Part shown: in pieces, positions 26,842 to 34,597 of the stretch
Layout: every line of letters begins with the position of its first letter
How positions within the stretch are numbered: the first letter of the stretch is position 1
Assembly: GCF_003130705.1 (NCBI RefSeq)
Contig: NZ_CP021354.1
Span: 4,092,001-4,156,000 of the forward strand
DNA length: 64,000 nucleotides
Direction of reading: 5' to 3'
DNA from: Rhodococcus oxybenzonivorans
GTDB lineage: Bacteria > Actinomycetota > Actinomycetes > Mycobacteriales > Mycobacteriaceae
Translations under genes and position numbers: made by a program
Notes under the pieces: generated by a model
The model's database searches: none
What the model was told of the DNA's origin: nothing
Seen by the model: only the letters and a program-made list of their open reading frames with translations

Positions 26842-27237
26842 ATGTCCGACCTCCCCGACATCCGTATCGGCACGGCCGAACGTGAGCAGGCCCTCGACCT
26901 GCTGAGCGAGCATTTCGCGGCCGGCCGCCTGACGGTCGTCGAGTTCGACGAGCGCAGTGCCACCGTGGCCGGGGCGACCACCCGCGGCGAGCTCGATCGA
27001 GTGTTCGCAGACCTCCCGACTCCCGCCGTCGCCGCCCCGGCCACACCGCGCCCCACGTCGACGAAACCCGACGGTGACCACAACTGGCGTCGCATCGTGA
27101 TGTCGGTGATCCCATTGGTGGCGCTCGTGCTGTTCTTCGTCGTCCCGGTCGACAACAGTTGGTTGTTCTTTCTGATGATCCCGGCCGCCGGAGCAATCCT
27201 TTTCGGGACGCGGAACGACCGCGAGCGGGATCGCTGA
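26842..27237 (+). CDS. DUF1707 domain membrane protein
   Basis: A 131-residue protein. The N-terminal DUF1707 domain (IRIGTAEREQALDLLSEHFAAGRLTVVEFDERSATVAGATTRGELDRVFADLP) is a small SHOCT-like helical domain common in actinobacteria. Two closely spaced hydrophobic segments follow (IVMSVIPLVALVLFFVV and WLFFLMIPAAGAILF) with a charged tail. Function unknown. It begins 16 bp after accA3 on the same strand and is followed by two small genes with gaps of 1 bp and a 4-bp overlap, so all may be read through from accA3. Confidence 0.8.
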   Translation: MSDLPDIRIGTAEREQALDLLSEHFAAGRLTVVEFDERSATVAGATTRGELDRVFADLPTPAVAAPATPRPTSTKPDGDHNWRRIVMSVIPLVALVLFFVVPVDNSWLFFLMIPAAGAILFGTRNDRERDR

Positions 27238-27238
27238 C

Positions 27239-27577
27239 ATGGAACCCGTCGAAGTCAATGCCGGCGGCTGGTATCTGCGGGCACTCCGCGCGGATGAACG
27301 GGTCGACGACCGGCCGGCCCTCACCGACGGCGGTATCGACGACGCCGACTACATCGCCCGACGGACCGCGCAGTGGTCGAGCGACGAGCACTATTCGTGG
27401 GCGATCTGTCAACCCAACACCGGTGAGATGCTGGCCGAGGTCGGACTGACTCGATCGGGTGATACCGCGGTGCTCACGGGATGGGCTCGGACCGGGCACG
27501 ACGCCGCCCTTGCCAGTGGCGCCGATGCCGTACAACGCTTCGCGGAGGGCGCGTTGGGGTTGACGGTCCAGCGGTGA
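27239..27577 (+). CDS. Small GNAT-like hypothetical protein
   Basis: A 112-residue protein. The segment YSWAICQPNTGEMLAEVGLTR followed by TAVLTGWARTGHDAALASGADAVQRFAEGAL resembles the strand-turn-strand of RimJ/RimL-type N-acetyltransferases and the helix after it, but it is short and lacks a clear acetyl-CoA loop (R/QxxGxG/A). It may be a degenerate or minimal GNAT protein. It starts one base after the DUF1707 stop and overlaps the VanZ-like gene by 4 bp if that gene starts at GTG 27574. Confidence 0.6.
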   Translation: MEPVEVNAGGWYLRALRADERVDDRPALTDGGIDDADYIARRTAQWSSDEHYSWAICQPNTGEMLAEVGLTRSGDTAVLTGWARTGHDAALASGADAVQRFAEGALGLTVQR

Positions 27578-27912
27578 CGATGCGGTCCGTTCCCGTAGTC
27601 GCGCTCACTGGGTTGGCGCTGATCATGCTGCTGTCGCCGGCCTCGGCAACGCCGACGGGTCCCGAACACGCCGACAAGGTGGTGCATGCCCTGCTGTTCG
27701 CGGCGCTCGCAGGCGCCTCCCGCTACGCACTGCTGCCGGTTCGGGTCACGGTGCTGTGGCTCGCAGCGTTCGCTGTGGTCACAGAGGTCCTGCAGGGCAT
27801 TCTGCCGATCGGGAGACACGGATCCGTGTGGGATCTGCTTGCGGACACGCTAGGTGTAGGAATCGGCCTCGCCGTTCACTCCGCAGTCATGCGCTCCCGC
27901 AGCAACGCCTGA
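27574..27912 (+). CDS. VanZ-like membrane protein
   Basis: A protein of 110-112 residues with three or four hydrophobic segments and the VanZ-family pattern: HADKVVHALLFAALAG early and EVLQGILPIGRHGSVWDLLADTLGVGIG late, with conserved Asp/His, Glu/Gln/Arg and Asp. VanZ homologues occur widely, and the role outside teicoplanin resistance is unknown. Start GTG 27574 (overlapping the previous stop as GTGA) or ATG 27580. Its last 37 bp overlap the convergent phosphatase gene. Confidence 0.75.
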   Translation: MTMRSVPVVALTGLALIMLLSPASATPTGPEHADKVVHALLFAALAGASRYALLPVRVTVLWLAAFAVVTEVLQGILPIGRHGSVWDLLADTLGVGIGLAVHSAVMRSRSNA

Positions 27913-28664
27913 CGCTCCGCGTCGAGGCCCAGGCCGTCGGAGAAATAACCCTCGATTGTTCCGAACGACGTCCGCATCGTGGCGAGGGACACCTCCAGAT
28001 ATTGCCGGCGTACACCGAGCACCGGCTCCAGCAACGAGGGGTCTCCACCTGCATCGGTGAACTTCTCGAAGACCCCGGCGAAGGACGGCAGTAGAAGTTC
28101 ATTGGTCAGCAGGTAGTCGTCGAACACGTCCTCTTCACTGACACCGAGCAACAGCAGCAGGGCTGCAGTAGCCCATCCCGTCCGGTCTTTGCCGGTGGTG
28201 CAGTGCACGAGGGCGGGTGTGCTGTCATCCGCCGCAAGGTCCCGGAAGAGCTCCCGGTACGACGACACCGCGCTCGGCATCGATACAAAATCACGGTAGC
28301 TGCCCTCGAAATATTCGATCGCCCGGCCGCCGCCGAGTTCACGTTCGGCAATCATCGGGTCGGCGATCACGTGGAGCATCTGCGCGGGGATCGATCGGAT
28401 CCCCTTGTCGGCGAGAACGTCCAGGGCAACTGCTCGGGCCCCGTCCGGGAGCTTGTCGGGTGCGACTTCGCGTTCGTCGGCGGTACGGAGGTCGTAGACG
28501 GTCCGAATTCCGAGGTCCGCGAGTAGCGGCATGTCTGTGTCCGCTACCCGACCGAGATCGGTCGAGCGATACAACACGCCGGTGCGCACCTTGGCCCCAC
28601 TCTCTGTCCGATATCCGCCGACGTCTCTGAGGTTGGGCACGGAGGTGAGCGCAATGGGGGTCAT
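27876..28664 (-). CDS. PtpB-like tyrosine/dual-specificity protein phosphatase
   Basis: A 262-residue phosphatase of the Y_phosphatase3 family. The P-loop HCTTGKDRTGW has catalytic Cys155 and Arg161, and its Gly-Lys-Asp form is the one found in M. tuberculosis PtpB and its relatives, which also hydrolyse phosphoinositides. The N-terminus NLRDVGGYRT and VYDLRTADER are typical too. There is no signal peptide. The frame is open upstream, but ATG 28664 overlaps the stop of lat by 4 bp (ATGA), so it is translationally coupled to lysine aminotransferase. I know of no established link between the two functions. Confidence 0.85.
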   Translation of the reverse strand: MTPIALTSVPNLRDVGGYRTESGAKVRTGVLYRSTDLGRVADTDMPLLADLGIRTVYDLRTADEREVAPDKLPDGARAVALDVLADKGIRSIPAQMLHVIADPMIAERELGGGRAIEYFEGSYRDFVSMPSAVSSYRELFRDLAADDSTPALVHCTTGKDRTGWATAALLLLLGVSEEDVFDDYLLTNELLLPSFAGVFEKFTDAGGDPSLLEPVLGVRRQYLEVSLATMRTSFGTIEGYFSDGLGLDAERQALLRERMTAE

Positions 28665-30004
28665 CCGTCGACGGTACCGCCCACCACTCGGCCCAGCGCA
28701 TCGACGGCGGCGTCGAGTTCTGCGGTAGTGACGTTCAACGGAGGACGGAACCGAATCCCGCACTTACCTGTCGGGAGAACAAGTACCCGTTCGCGCTCTC
28801 GCAGTGCCGTGACCACTTGGTCCCGCCGAGATGTCGTCGGCAGGCTGATCGCGCACATCAGACCGCGACCACGAGGCTCGGTGATCTCTGGCACTGCCGC
28901 GGCCAGCTGGCGGAGCCGCTCGAGAAGGTGCGCCCCTGTCAACCGGGCGCGGTCCACCAGGCGATCGTCCTCGATGACCTCGAGGATCCGGCGCGACCGC
29001 ACCATGTCGGTGAGGTTGCCACCCCAGGTGGAGTTGATGCGGGAACTCACTGCGAACACGTGGTCCGGGATTTCGTCCACCCGGCCACCGGCCATGATTC
29101 CGCACACTTGGGTCTTCTTGCCGAATGCCACGACGTCGGGGCGAACACCCAGTTGCTGATACGCCCAGTTGGTTCCGGTCACTCCACACCCGGTCTGCAC
29201 TTCATCGAAAACGAAGAGGGCGTCGTTCTCACGGCACAACTGCTCCATCGCCTGGAAGAAGTCCGGCCGGAAGTGGTGATCGCCTCCTTCGCCTTGGATG
29301 GGCTCGGCAATGAAACATGCGATGTCGGAGGGATTGTCGGCAAACGCGCGCCGCGCTTGTTCCAGGGCACGGCGCTCGGCCACCTCGACGTCGCGTCCCT
29401 CGGACAGGTAGGGGGCGTCGATCCGCGGCCACTGGAATTTGGGGTATCGCGCTACTTTGCCCGGTTCGGTGTTCGTCAGCGACATCGTGTATCCGCTTCG
29501 GCCGTGGAAAGCCTCGGACAGATGCAGCACCTTCGTTCCGAGCGCCGGGTCGATTCCGCGGCGTTCGTTGCATCGGCTCTTCCAATCGAAGGCCACCTTC
29601 AACGCATTCTCGACCGCGAGGGCGCCGCCGTCGACGAAGAACAGATGCGGCAGTGCGGGATCCCCGAGTACGCGGAAGAAGGTGTCGACGAAGCGCGCCA
29701 TCGGCACCGTGTAGATGTCCGAGTTGCTCGGCTTGTTGATCGCCGCTTCCACCAGCTCCTCGCGGAAGTCGTCGCTCTCTGCCAGCGCCGGATGATTCAT
29801 GCCGAGCGCGGATGAACCGAAGAACCCGAACATGTCGAGGTAGTCCGTTCCGTCCCGCTCGTCCACGAGGTGCGTTCCTCGAGACTGCTCGAGATCGAGC
29901 ACCAGGTCGAAACCATCGACCAGAATGCGCGCACGCAGTACGTCCTGGACCTGGTCGGCGGACAACTCGCCCCCGCCGCCGGGAAATCGAATCGCTGTGC
30001 TCAT
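28661..30004 (-). CDS. lat: L-lysine 6-aminotransferase
   Basis: A 447-residue class III aminotransferase matching Rv3290c (Lat). It transfers the epsilon-amino group of lysine to 2-oxoglutarate, giving 2-aminoadipate 6-semialdehyde, which cyclises to piperideine-6-carboxylate. Visible are FDEVQTGCGVTG, the PLP-lysine region VVAFGKKTQVCGIMAGG and the distinctive early EQSRGTHLVDERDGTDYLDMFGFFGS. The aldehyde dehydrogenase encoded divergently should take the product. ATG 30004 has no ribosome site and lies very close to a strong promoter-like pair, so the message may be nearly leaderless. Confidence 0.95.
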   Translation of the reverse strand: MSTAIRFPGGGGELSADQVQDVLRARILVDGFDLVLDLEQSRGTHLVDERDGTDYLDMFGFFGSSALGMNHPALAESDDFREELVEAAINKPSNSDIYTVPMARFVDTFFRVLGDPALPHLFFVDGGALAVENALKVAFDWKSRCNERRGIDPALGTKVLHLSEAFHGRSGYTMSLTNTEPGKVARYPKFQWPRIDAPYLSEGRDVEVAERRALEQARRAFADNPSDIACFIAEPIQGEGGDHHFRPDFFQAMEQLCRENDALFVFDEVQTGCGVTGTNWAYQQLGVRPDVVAFGKKTQVCGIMAGGRVDEIPDHVFAVSSRINSTWGGNLTDMVRSRRILEVIEDDRLVDRARLTGAHLLERLRQLAAAVPEITEPRGRGLMCAISLPTTSRRDQVVTALRERERVLVLPTGKCGIRFRPPLNVTTAELDAAVDALGRVVGGTVDG

Positions 30005-30017
30005 ATCGAGAGATTAC

Positions 30018-30045
30018 GTCATATTTCCTGCCATACGCATGTCAA
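30018..30045 (-). promoter_or_regulatory. lat: Candidate lat promoter
   Basis: Read on the minus strand, a perfect TTGACA (plus-strand TGTCAA at 30040-30045) is followed after 16 bases by TATGAC (plus-strand GTCATA at 30018-30023). Transcription would start near 30011, about seven bases before the lat ATG. The region is AT-rich, as expected for a regulated promoter, and an Lrp site could overlap it. Confidence 0.5.
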
Positions 30046-30069
30046 CCGAGAAAACATACGGTGAGTCCG

Positions 30070-30534
30070 CTAGCTGTCGTAAAATGTCTGGAGAATGATC
30101 GTGCTGCGGGTGTGTACGTTGGCGGTGGCGCGGATCTCCTGAAGAAGATGTTCGAGTTCCCGGGGGGACGCCACCCGCACCAGCAGAACGTAGCTTTCGT
30201 CACCCGCCACCGAATGACACGCCTCGATGGCGGGCAAGTGGCGCAGACGGGCAGGCGCATCGTCCGGTTGGGACGGATCGAGAGGGGTGATGGCGACGAA
30301 CGCCGACAAACCGTGCCCCAGCGCTTCGGGGTCGATCTTCGCGGTGTACCCGCGGATGATCTTTCGGGCTTCGAGCCTGCGGACCCGGGACTGGACCGCA
30401 GAAATCGACAATCCCGCCTTCTCGGCGAGAGTCGCCAGGGTCGCACGGCCGTCGGCAACCAACTCCTGCATCAGAACCCGATCGATGTCATCGAGAGGAG
30501 TATGGGGTGTGTCGCTGCGAAAAGATTCCACCAC
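30070..30534 (-). CDS. lrp: Lrp/AsnC-family regulator (LrpA-like)
   Basis: A 154-residue Lrp/AsnC protein matching Rv3291c. The N-terminal helix-turn-helix (DDIDRVLMQELVADGRATLATLAEKAGLSISAVQSRVRRLEARKIIRGYTAKID) is followed by the RAM ligand domain (IEACHSVAGDESYVLLVRVASPRELEHLL), where amino acids bind. It stands between lat (same strand, 65 bp downstream) and the divergent catabolic genes, only 30 bp from the first, so it is well placed to control both arms according to lysine or a related signal. Start is GTG 30534 or 30531. Confidence 0.92.
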   Translation of the reverse strand: MVESFRSDTPHTPLDDIDRVLMQELVADGRATLATLAEKAGLSISAVQSRVRRLEARKIIRGYTAKIDPEALGHGLSAFVAITPLDPSQPDDAPARLRHLPAIEACHSVAGDESYVLLVRVASPRELEHLLQEIRATANVHTRSTIILQTFYDS

Positions 30535-30564
30535 CAGCGCAGGCTAGCCCAGCGGAGGTGCGTC

Positions 30565-31791
30565 ATGGTTGAAACGTGGGAGCTCCGAGCCCGGTTCGCC
30601 CGTGCACTGTCGGTAATGTACAGCCGTGAGGTACCGATTTATACTACGCTCCGACAGGTGACCGGGGAGGTCAACGCCGATTTCGCCGCACGCGAGCCCG
30701 CGGAGGCGGAGCGATGGGGCAGCCTCGATCGAGTCACCGCGGAGCTGCACGGCGAGATCCGCTTGGGTAGTGCCGCAGAAATCCGTCAGGCCGCGATACT
30801 GTTTGCCGGATTCGGGATGCACCCCGTCGGCTTCTACGACCTGCGCGATGCCGCCACCCCTTTACCCGTCGTCGGGACCGCCTTCCGTCCGATCGATTCG
30901 TTCGAACTGAACCACAACCCGTTCGGCATTTTCACCTCGGTGCTCACGACTGCGGATCACCGGTTCTTCGACGCCGATCTGCACGCACGCCTCGAAAGGT
31001 TTCTCGCCGGGCGGTCGCTCTTCCCGACGGAGCTTCTGCATCTCGCCGCGCTCGCCGCCGAAGAGGAAGGTTTGACTGCTCCCTCGGCCGAGCGGTTCGT
31101 GTCACTCGCGGCCACGGTGTTGGCGCGGACGGAACTACCGGTCGACAAGGGGTGGTACTCCGAGCTCGAAGCGGTGTCGCCGGTCGCCGCGGTAGTCGGC
31201 GCAAGCGCCGGCACCCATATCCACGCCCTCAGGCCCCGCGTGCTGGACGTCGACGAGTTGAGCCGCCGCATGCGGGCGCTGGGTTTCACGATGGTCGACG
31301 GCATTCAGGAACCTCCCAAGTGGGATGGGCCCGCCGTTCTCCTCCGTCAGACCTCGTTCCGTGCGATGTCGGAGCCCCACCAGTTCATCTCGAGCGGCGG
31401 AACAGTCGTGGGAGAAAGTTTCGCGGGGGCCGAGGCTCGTGGCCTCGCCCTGACGCCTCCCGGACGCGAGCTCTACGACCGGTTGGCTGCCGCGGACGCC
31501 GACGCGGCCGAGTGGGAGCGCCGGTTCCCGCGCACCGAAGCCGAACTCGACAGTCGAGGGATGGCGTACTTCACGTATCGACGCGAGGGTGGCCGGCACA
31601 TCGCCGAACCGATCGTGTACGAAGACTTCCTCCCTGCGCCGACGGATGACGCCTGTACCCGCGCCGAGGTCGACTGCGGCGCCCGGTACCACCTACCCTG
31701 GCTCGCCGAGACACTCGGCCGGGCCGTGCACGACCCGTACGCGCTCTATCAGGAGCAGCAGGACAGATCCCGAGAGAGGACAGCATCGTGA
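30565..31791 (+). CDS. DUF1338 protein: probable 2-oxoadipate dioxygenase/decarboxylase
   Basis: A 408-residue DUF1338 (HglS/YdcJ-like) protein matching Rv3292. Characterised members such as P. putida HglS are Fe(II) enzymes that turn 2-oxoadipate and O2 into D-2-hydroxyglutarate and CO2 in lysine breakdown. The family metal and substrate residues are visible: His and Arg in ELHGEIR, His in GTHIHALRPRVLD and Glu in VYEDFLP. GGAGG precedes ATG 30565. It overlaps the aldehyde dehydrogenase gene by 4 bp (GTGA) and faces lrp/lat across 30 bp. The lysine context strongly supports the assignment, though M. tuberculosis Rv3292 was long unassigned. Confidence 0.82.
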   Translation: MVETWELRARFARALSVMYSREVPIYTTLRQVTGEVNADFAAREPAEAERWGSLDRVTAELHGEIRLGSAAEIRQAAILFAGFGMHPVGFYDLRDAATPLPVVGTAFRPIDSFELNHNPFGIFTSVLTTADHRFFDADLHARLERFLAGRSLFPTELLHLAALAAEEEGLTAPSAERFVSLAATVLARTELPVDKGWYSELEAVSPVAAVVGASAGTHIHALRPRVLDVDELSRRMRALGFTMVDGIQEPPKWDGPAVLLRQTSFRAMSEPHQFISSGGTVVGESFAGAEARGLALTPPGRELYDRLAAADADAAEWERRFPRTEAELDSRGMAYFTYRREGGRHIAEPIVYEDFLPAPTDDACTRAEVDCGARYHLPWLAETLGRAVHDPYALYQEQQDRSRERTAS

Positions 31792-33305
31792 ACCTTCCCG
31801 CCCCCGAGGAGTTGCGCCGACGCGCCGAGGAAGCACTGATCAGGTGCGGTGCCGACATCGGTGCTCCCAGCGGTGCACTCGTGGCCCGAAGCCCCATCAC
31901 CGGAACCGACTTGCGGACGGTCGTTACGAGTAGCGCCGACGACGTCGACGCGGCGATCTCCGCGGCACACGAGGCCTTTCTCACGTGGCGCTCGGTTCCG
32001 GCGCCCCAGCGTGGTGCCGTCGTGCGGCGGCTCGGACAGCTACTGACAGAACACGAACGCGACCTGGCGGAACTTGTCACCCTCGAGGCCGGAAAAATTC
32101 CCTCCGAGGCGCGGGGCGAGGTGCAGGAGATGATCGACATCTGCGAGTTCGCCGTCGGTCTCTCCCGGCAGCTGTACGGCAGGACGATGGCATCGGAACG
32201 TCCGGGGCACCGCCTGATGGAGACCTGGCATCCGCTGGGTGTCGTCGGTGTGATCTCCGCCTTCAACTTTCCTGTCGCGGTGTGGTCCTGGAACACGGCG
32301 ATAGCGTTGGTGTGCGGGGACACCGTGGTATGGAAGCCCTCGGAGAAGACTCCGCTGACGGCAATCGCCTGCGACGCCCTGCTGGCGCAGGCCGCACACG
32401 ATGTGGGAGCGCCCACGGGCCTGCACGCACTGGTGCAGGGATCCGTGGACGTCGGCGAGCAACTGGTGGACGACGCCCGGGTCGCCTTGGTCAGTGCCAC
32501 CGGGTCTGTGCGGATGGGCCGCGCCGTCGGACCGCGGGTTGCCGCGCGTTTCGGCAAGAGCCTGCTGGAATTGGGCGGCAACAACGGCGCAGTCGTGGCC
32601 CCGTCAGCCGATCTCGACCTCGCTGTGCGCGGCATCGTCTTCTCGGCTGCAGGGACTGCAGGTCAGCGCTGCACATCGCTCCGCCGGTTGATTGTGCACT
32701 CCTCCATCGCGGACGAGCTGCTGAACCGGATCTCCGCGGCCTATCGAACATTGACGGTCGGAAACCCCTTCGACGACGGCGTACTCGTCGGCCCCCTCGT
32801 GGACTCGCAGGCATTCGACGCCATGCAGACGGCCCTCGACAAAGCTCGTGCCGACGGCGGAACAGTAATCTGCGGCGGCGAACGTCGCGGGACAGACAAC
32901 CCCGCCTACTACGTCTCACCCGCATTGGTACGCATGCCGGCACAAACATCGGTGGTGCGGGAAGAAACGTTCGCACCCATCCTCTACGCCCTCACCTACG
33001 ACACATTCGACCAGGCCATCGCGATGCACAACGAAGTCCCGCAGGGGCTTTCGTCGTCCATCTTCACCACCGACCAGCGTGAGGCCGAGCGGTTCCTCGC
33101 CGCGGACGGTTCAGACTGCGGCATCGCCAACGTCAACATCGGCACGTCGGGGGCGGAGATCGGCGGGGCGTTCGGCGGAGAGAAGGACACCGGCGGCGGA
33201 CGGGAATCCGGATCCGATGCCTGGAAGGCCTACATGCGTCGCGCCACGAACACCGTCAACTACTCCGACCAATTGCCGCTGGCGCAGGGTGTCGAGTTCA
33301 CCTGA
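31788..33305 (+). CDS. pcd: 2-aminoadipate-6-semialdehyde dehydrogenase (ALDH7-like)
   Basis: A 505-residue NAD(P)-dependent aldehyde dehydrogenase matching Rv3293 (Pcd). It should oxidise the Lat product, 2-aminoadipate semialdehyde in equilibrium with piperideine-6-carboxylate, to 2-aminoadipate. Catalytic Glu is in LLELGGNNG and catalytic Cys in TAGQRCTSLRR; SAFNFPVAVWSWN and KPSEKTPLTA form the cofactor site. The GTG at 31788 overlaps the DUF1338 stop by 4 bp, giving coupled translation. The C-terminal GGGRESGSDAWKAYMRR is typical of the ALDH7 antiquitin group. Confidence 0.92.
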   Translation: MNLPAPEELRRRAEEALIRCGADIGAPSGALVARSPITGTDLRTVVTSSADDVDAAISAAHEAFLTWRSVPAPQRGAVVRRLGQLLTEHERDLAELVTLEAGKIPSEARGEVQEMIDICEFAVGLSRQLYGRTMASERPGHRLMETWHPLGVVGVISAFNFPVAVWSWNTAIALVCGDTVVWKPSEKTPLTAIACDALLAQAAHDVGAPTGLHALVQGSVDVGEQLVDDARVALVSATGSVRMGRAVGPRVAARFGKSLLELGGNNGAVVAPSADLDLAVRGIVFSAAGTAGQRCTSLRRLIVHSSIADELLNRISAAYRTLTVGNPFDDGVLVGPLVDSQAFDAMQTALDKARADGGTVICGGERRGTDNPAYYVSPALVRMPAQTSVVREETFAPILYALTYDTFDQAIAMHNEVPQGLSSSIFTTDQREAERFLAADGSDCGIANVNIGTSGAEIGGAFGGEKDTGGGRESGSDAWKAYMRRATNTVNYSDQLPLAQGVEFT

Positions 33306-33335
33306 TCGCGCCGGTGGAGCGGTTACGCTCGGGAC

Positions 33336-34340
33336 GTGAGCAACTGGGCCGAAATGGCGCGAGAGATCGCCGAGAACGTCCTGTTCCCGGTGGCGGACAG
33401 CGTCGATGCCGATGGTGAGGTCCCCGACAGCCATTTCGAGACTTTGGCCGCCGACGGCTTCTACGGTCTCGCAGCGCCTGACGACGAGAGCGTGACACCG
33501 TCCGTCCTGGTCGATGTACTGGAAACATTGTGCGGCGGGTGCCTCGCGACCGCCTTCACGTGGATGCAGCATCACGGAGTGGTCGCCGGTCTTGCGGCCT
33601 CACCCAACACCACCCTGCAGGGACGGTACCTCGACGGGCTCGTCGACGGCACCGTGCGAGCCGGAGTCGCGCTGGCCGGAGCCATTCCGGTACCACCCAC
33701 GCTGTGGGCGCGCCGGGTCGAGGACGGGTACGTGCTGGACGGCGTCGCACCGTTCGTCACCGGTTGGGGCATCGTCGACCTGCTTCAGGTTTCGGCCCGC
33801 GACGAGTTCGACGACACCATCGTGCACGTCATCATTCCCGCCCAACCGCTTCGCGGGCTCACCGCAGCAGACCTACCGCTGATCGCCGCCCGCGGTTCCA
33901 ACACCGTTCGCCTCACCTTCGACGGCCTCGCAGTGCCAGGCGAACTGGTAAGCGCCGTCGTCTCGCCCGACGACTTCGCGAAGAGCCAACTGTTCGGCTC
34001 CTGGATCAACGGGTGCATGGCCATGGGCATCACCCGCCGCGCGATCAGCGAACTCGAAACTCTGGGAGTCGATTCGGACCCGTTCGAGGAGCAAGCTGCC
34101 CGAGCACGACTCGACCTCAACGCGGCATTGGAGGGCAGAGCCGACATCGCCGACGCGCGGGCACGGGCATCCGAACTCGCCGTGCGGACCGCGACGGCGC
34201 TCGTCACCGCCAAGGGCAGCTCCGCTCTGATCGCGGGCAATACCGCCGAGCGGTTGATGCGCGAAGCTACCTTCACTCTGGTCGCCGCCGGACGTCCCGC
34301 AATCAAAGCCGCACTGCTGGAACGCCTGAACCGCGACTGA
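33336..34340 (+). CDS. Acyl-CoA dehydrogenase-like flavoprotein, short form
   Basis: A 334-residue member of the acyl-CoA dehydrogenase superfamily, shorter than the usual ~380. The N-terminal helical domain (LAADGFYGLAAPDD), the central beta domain (VTGWGIVDLLQVSAR) and the C-terminal helix bundle ending LVAAGRPAIKAALLERL can be followed, so it is not cut at either end. I cannot place a catalytic Glu with certainty. It starts at GTG 33336, 30 bp after the aldehyde dehydrogenase, and may act on a later lysine-derived acyl-CoA or be a flavin-dependent oxygenase of the related HsaA/DszC type. Confidence 0.75.
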   Translation: MSNWAEMAREIAENVLFPVADSVDADGEVPDSHFETLAADGFYGLAAPDDESVTPSVLVDVLETLCGGCLATAFTWMQHHGVVAGLAASPNTTLQGRYLDGLVDGTVRAGVALAGAIPVPPTLWARRVEDGYVLDGVAPFVTGWGIVDLLQVSARDEFDDTIVHVIIPAQPLRGLTAADLPLIAARGSNTVRLTFDGLAVPGELVSAVVSPDDFAKSQLFGSWINGCMAMGITRRAISELETLGVDSDPFEEQAARARLDLNAALEGRADIADARARASELAVRTATALVTAKGSSALIAGNTAERLMREATFTLVAAGRPAIKAALLERLNRD

Positions 34341-34426
34341 CCGTCCCACTCCGACGTGTCGGTACCTTCGTCTACGGTCTGACGATTGCCCTGCGAAGCC
34401 GGGCCCTCCGACCGAAGCGAGTCAAC

Positions 34427-34570
34427 GTGTTCAGGATCGTCCGCGCAGTGGCAGTGGTGTTGCTCGCGTGCGTCATCGGTGCGTATGCCGCGGCGGCCGC
34501 ACTGCCGCCCGACACGGTCGAAGTGCCGTGGCCGTTCGCGCCGGCGTCCGCAGATTCCGATGTCGTCTGA
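34427..34570 (+). CDS. Possible small single-pass membrane or secreted protein
   Basis: A 47-codon frame starts at GTG 34427. It encodes a positively charged start, one hydrophobic segment (VAVVLLACVIGAYAAAAA) and a short acidic Pro-rich tail ending SADSDVV. The pattern is that of a signal anchor or lipobox-less signal peptide. The ribosome site is weak and conservation is untested, so it is listed only as a candidate in the 257-bp gap between the acyl-CoA dehydrogenase-like gene and the DUF222 gene. Confidence 0.35.
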   Translation: MFRIVRAVAVVLLACVIGAYAAAAALPPDTVEVPWPFAPASADSDVV

Positions 34571-34597
34571 CCAAGCTTGGCAGCGGCCACAACTTCG

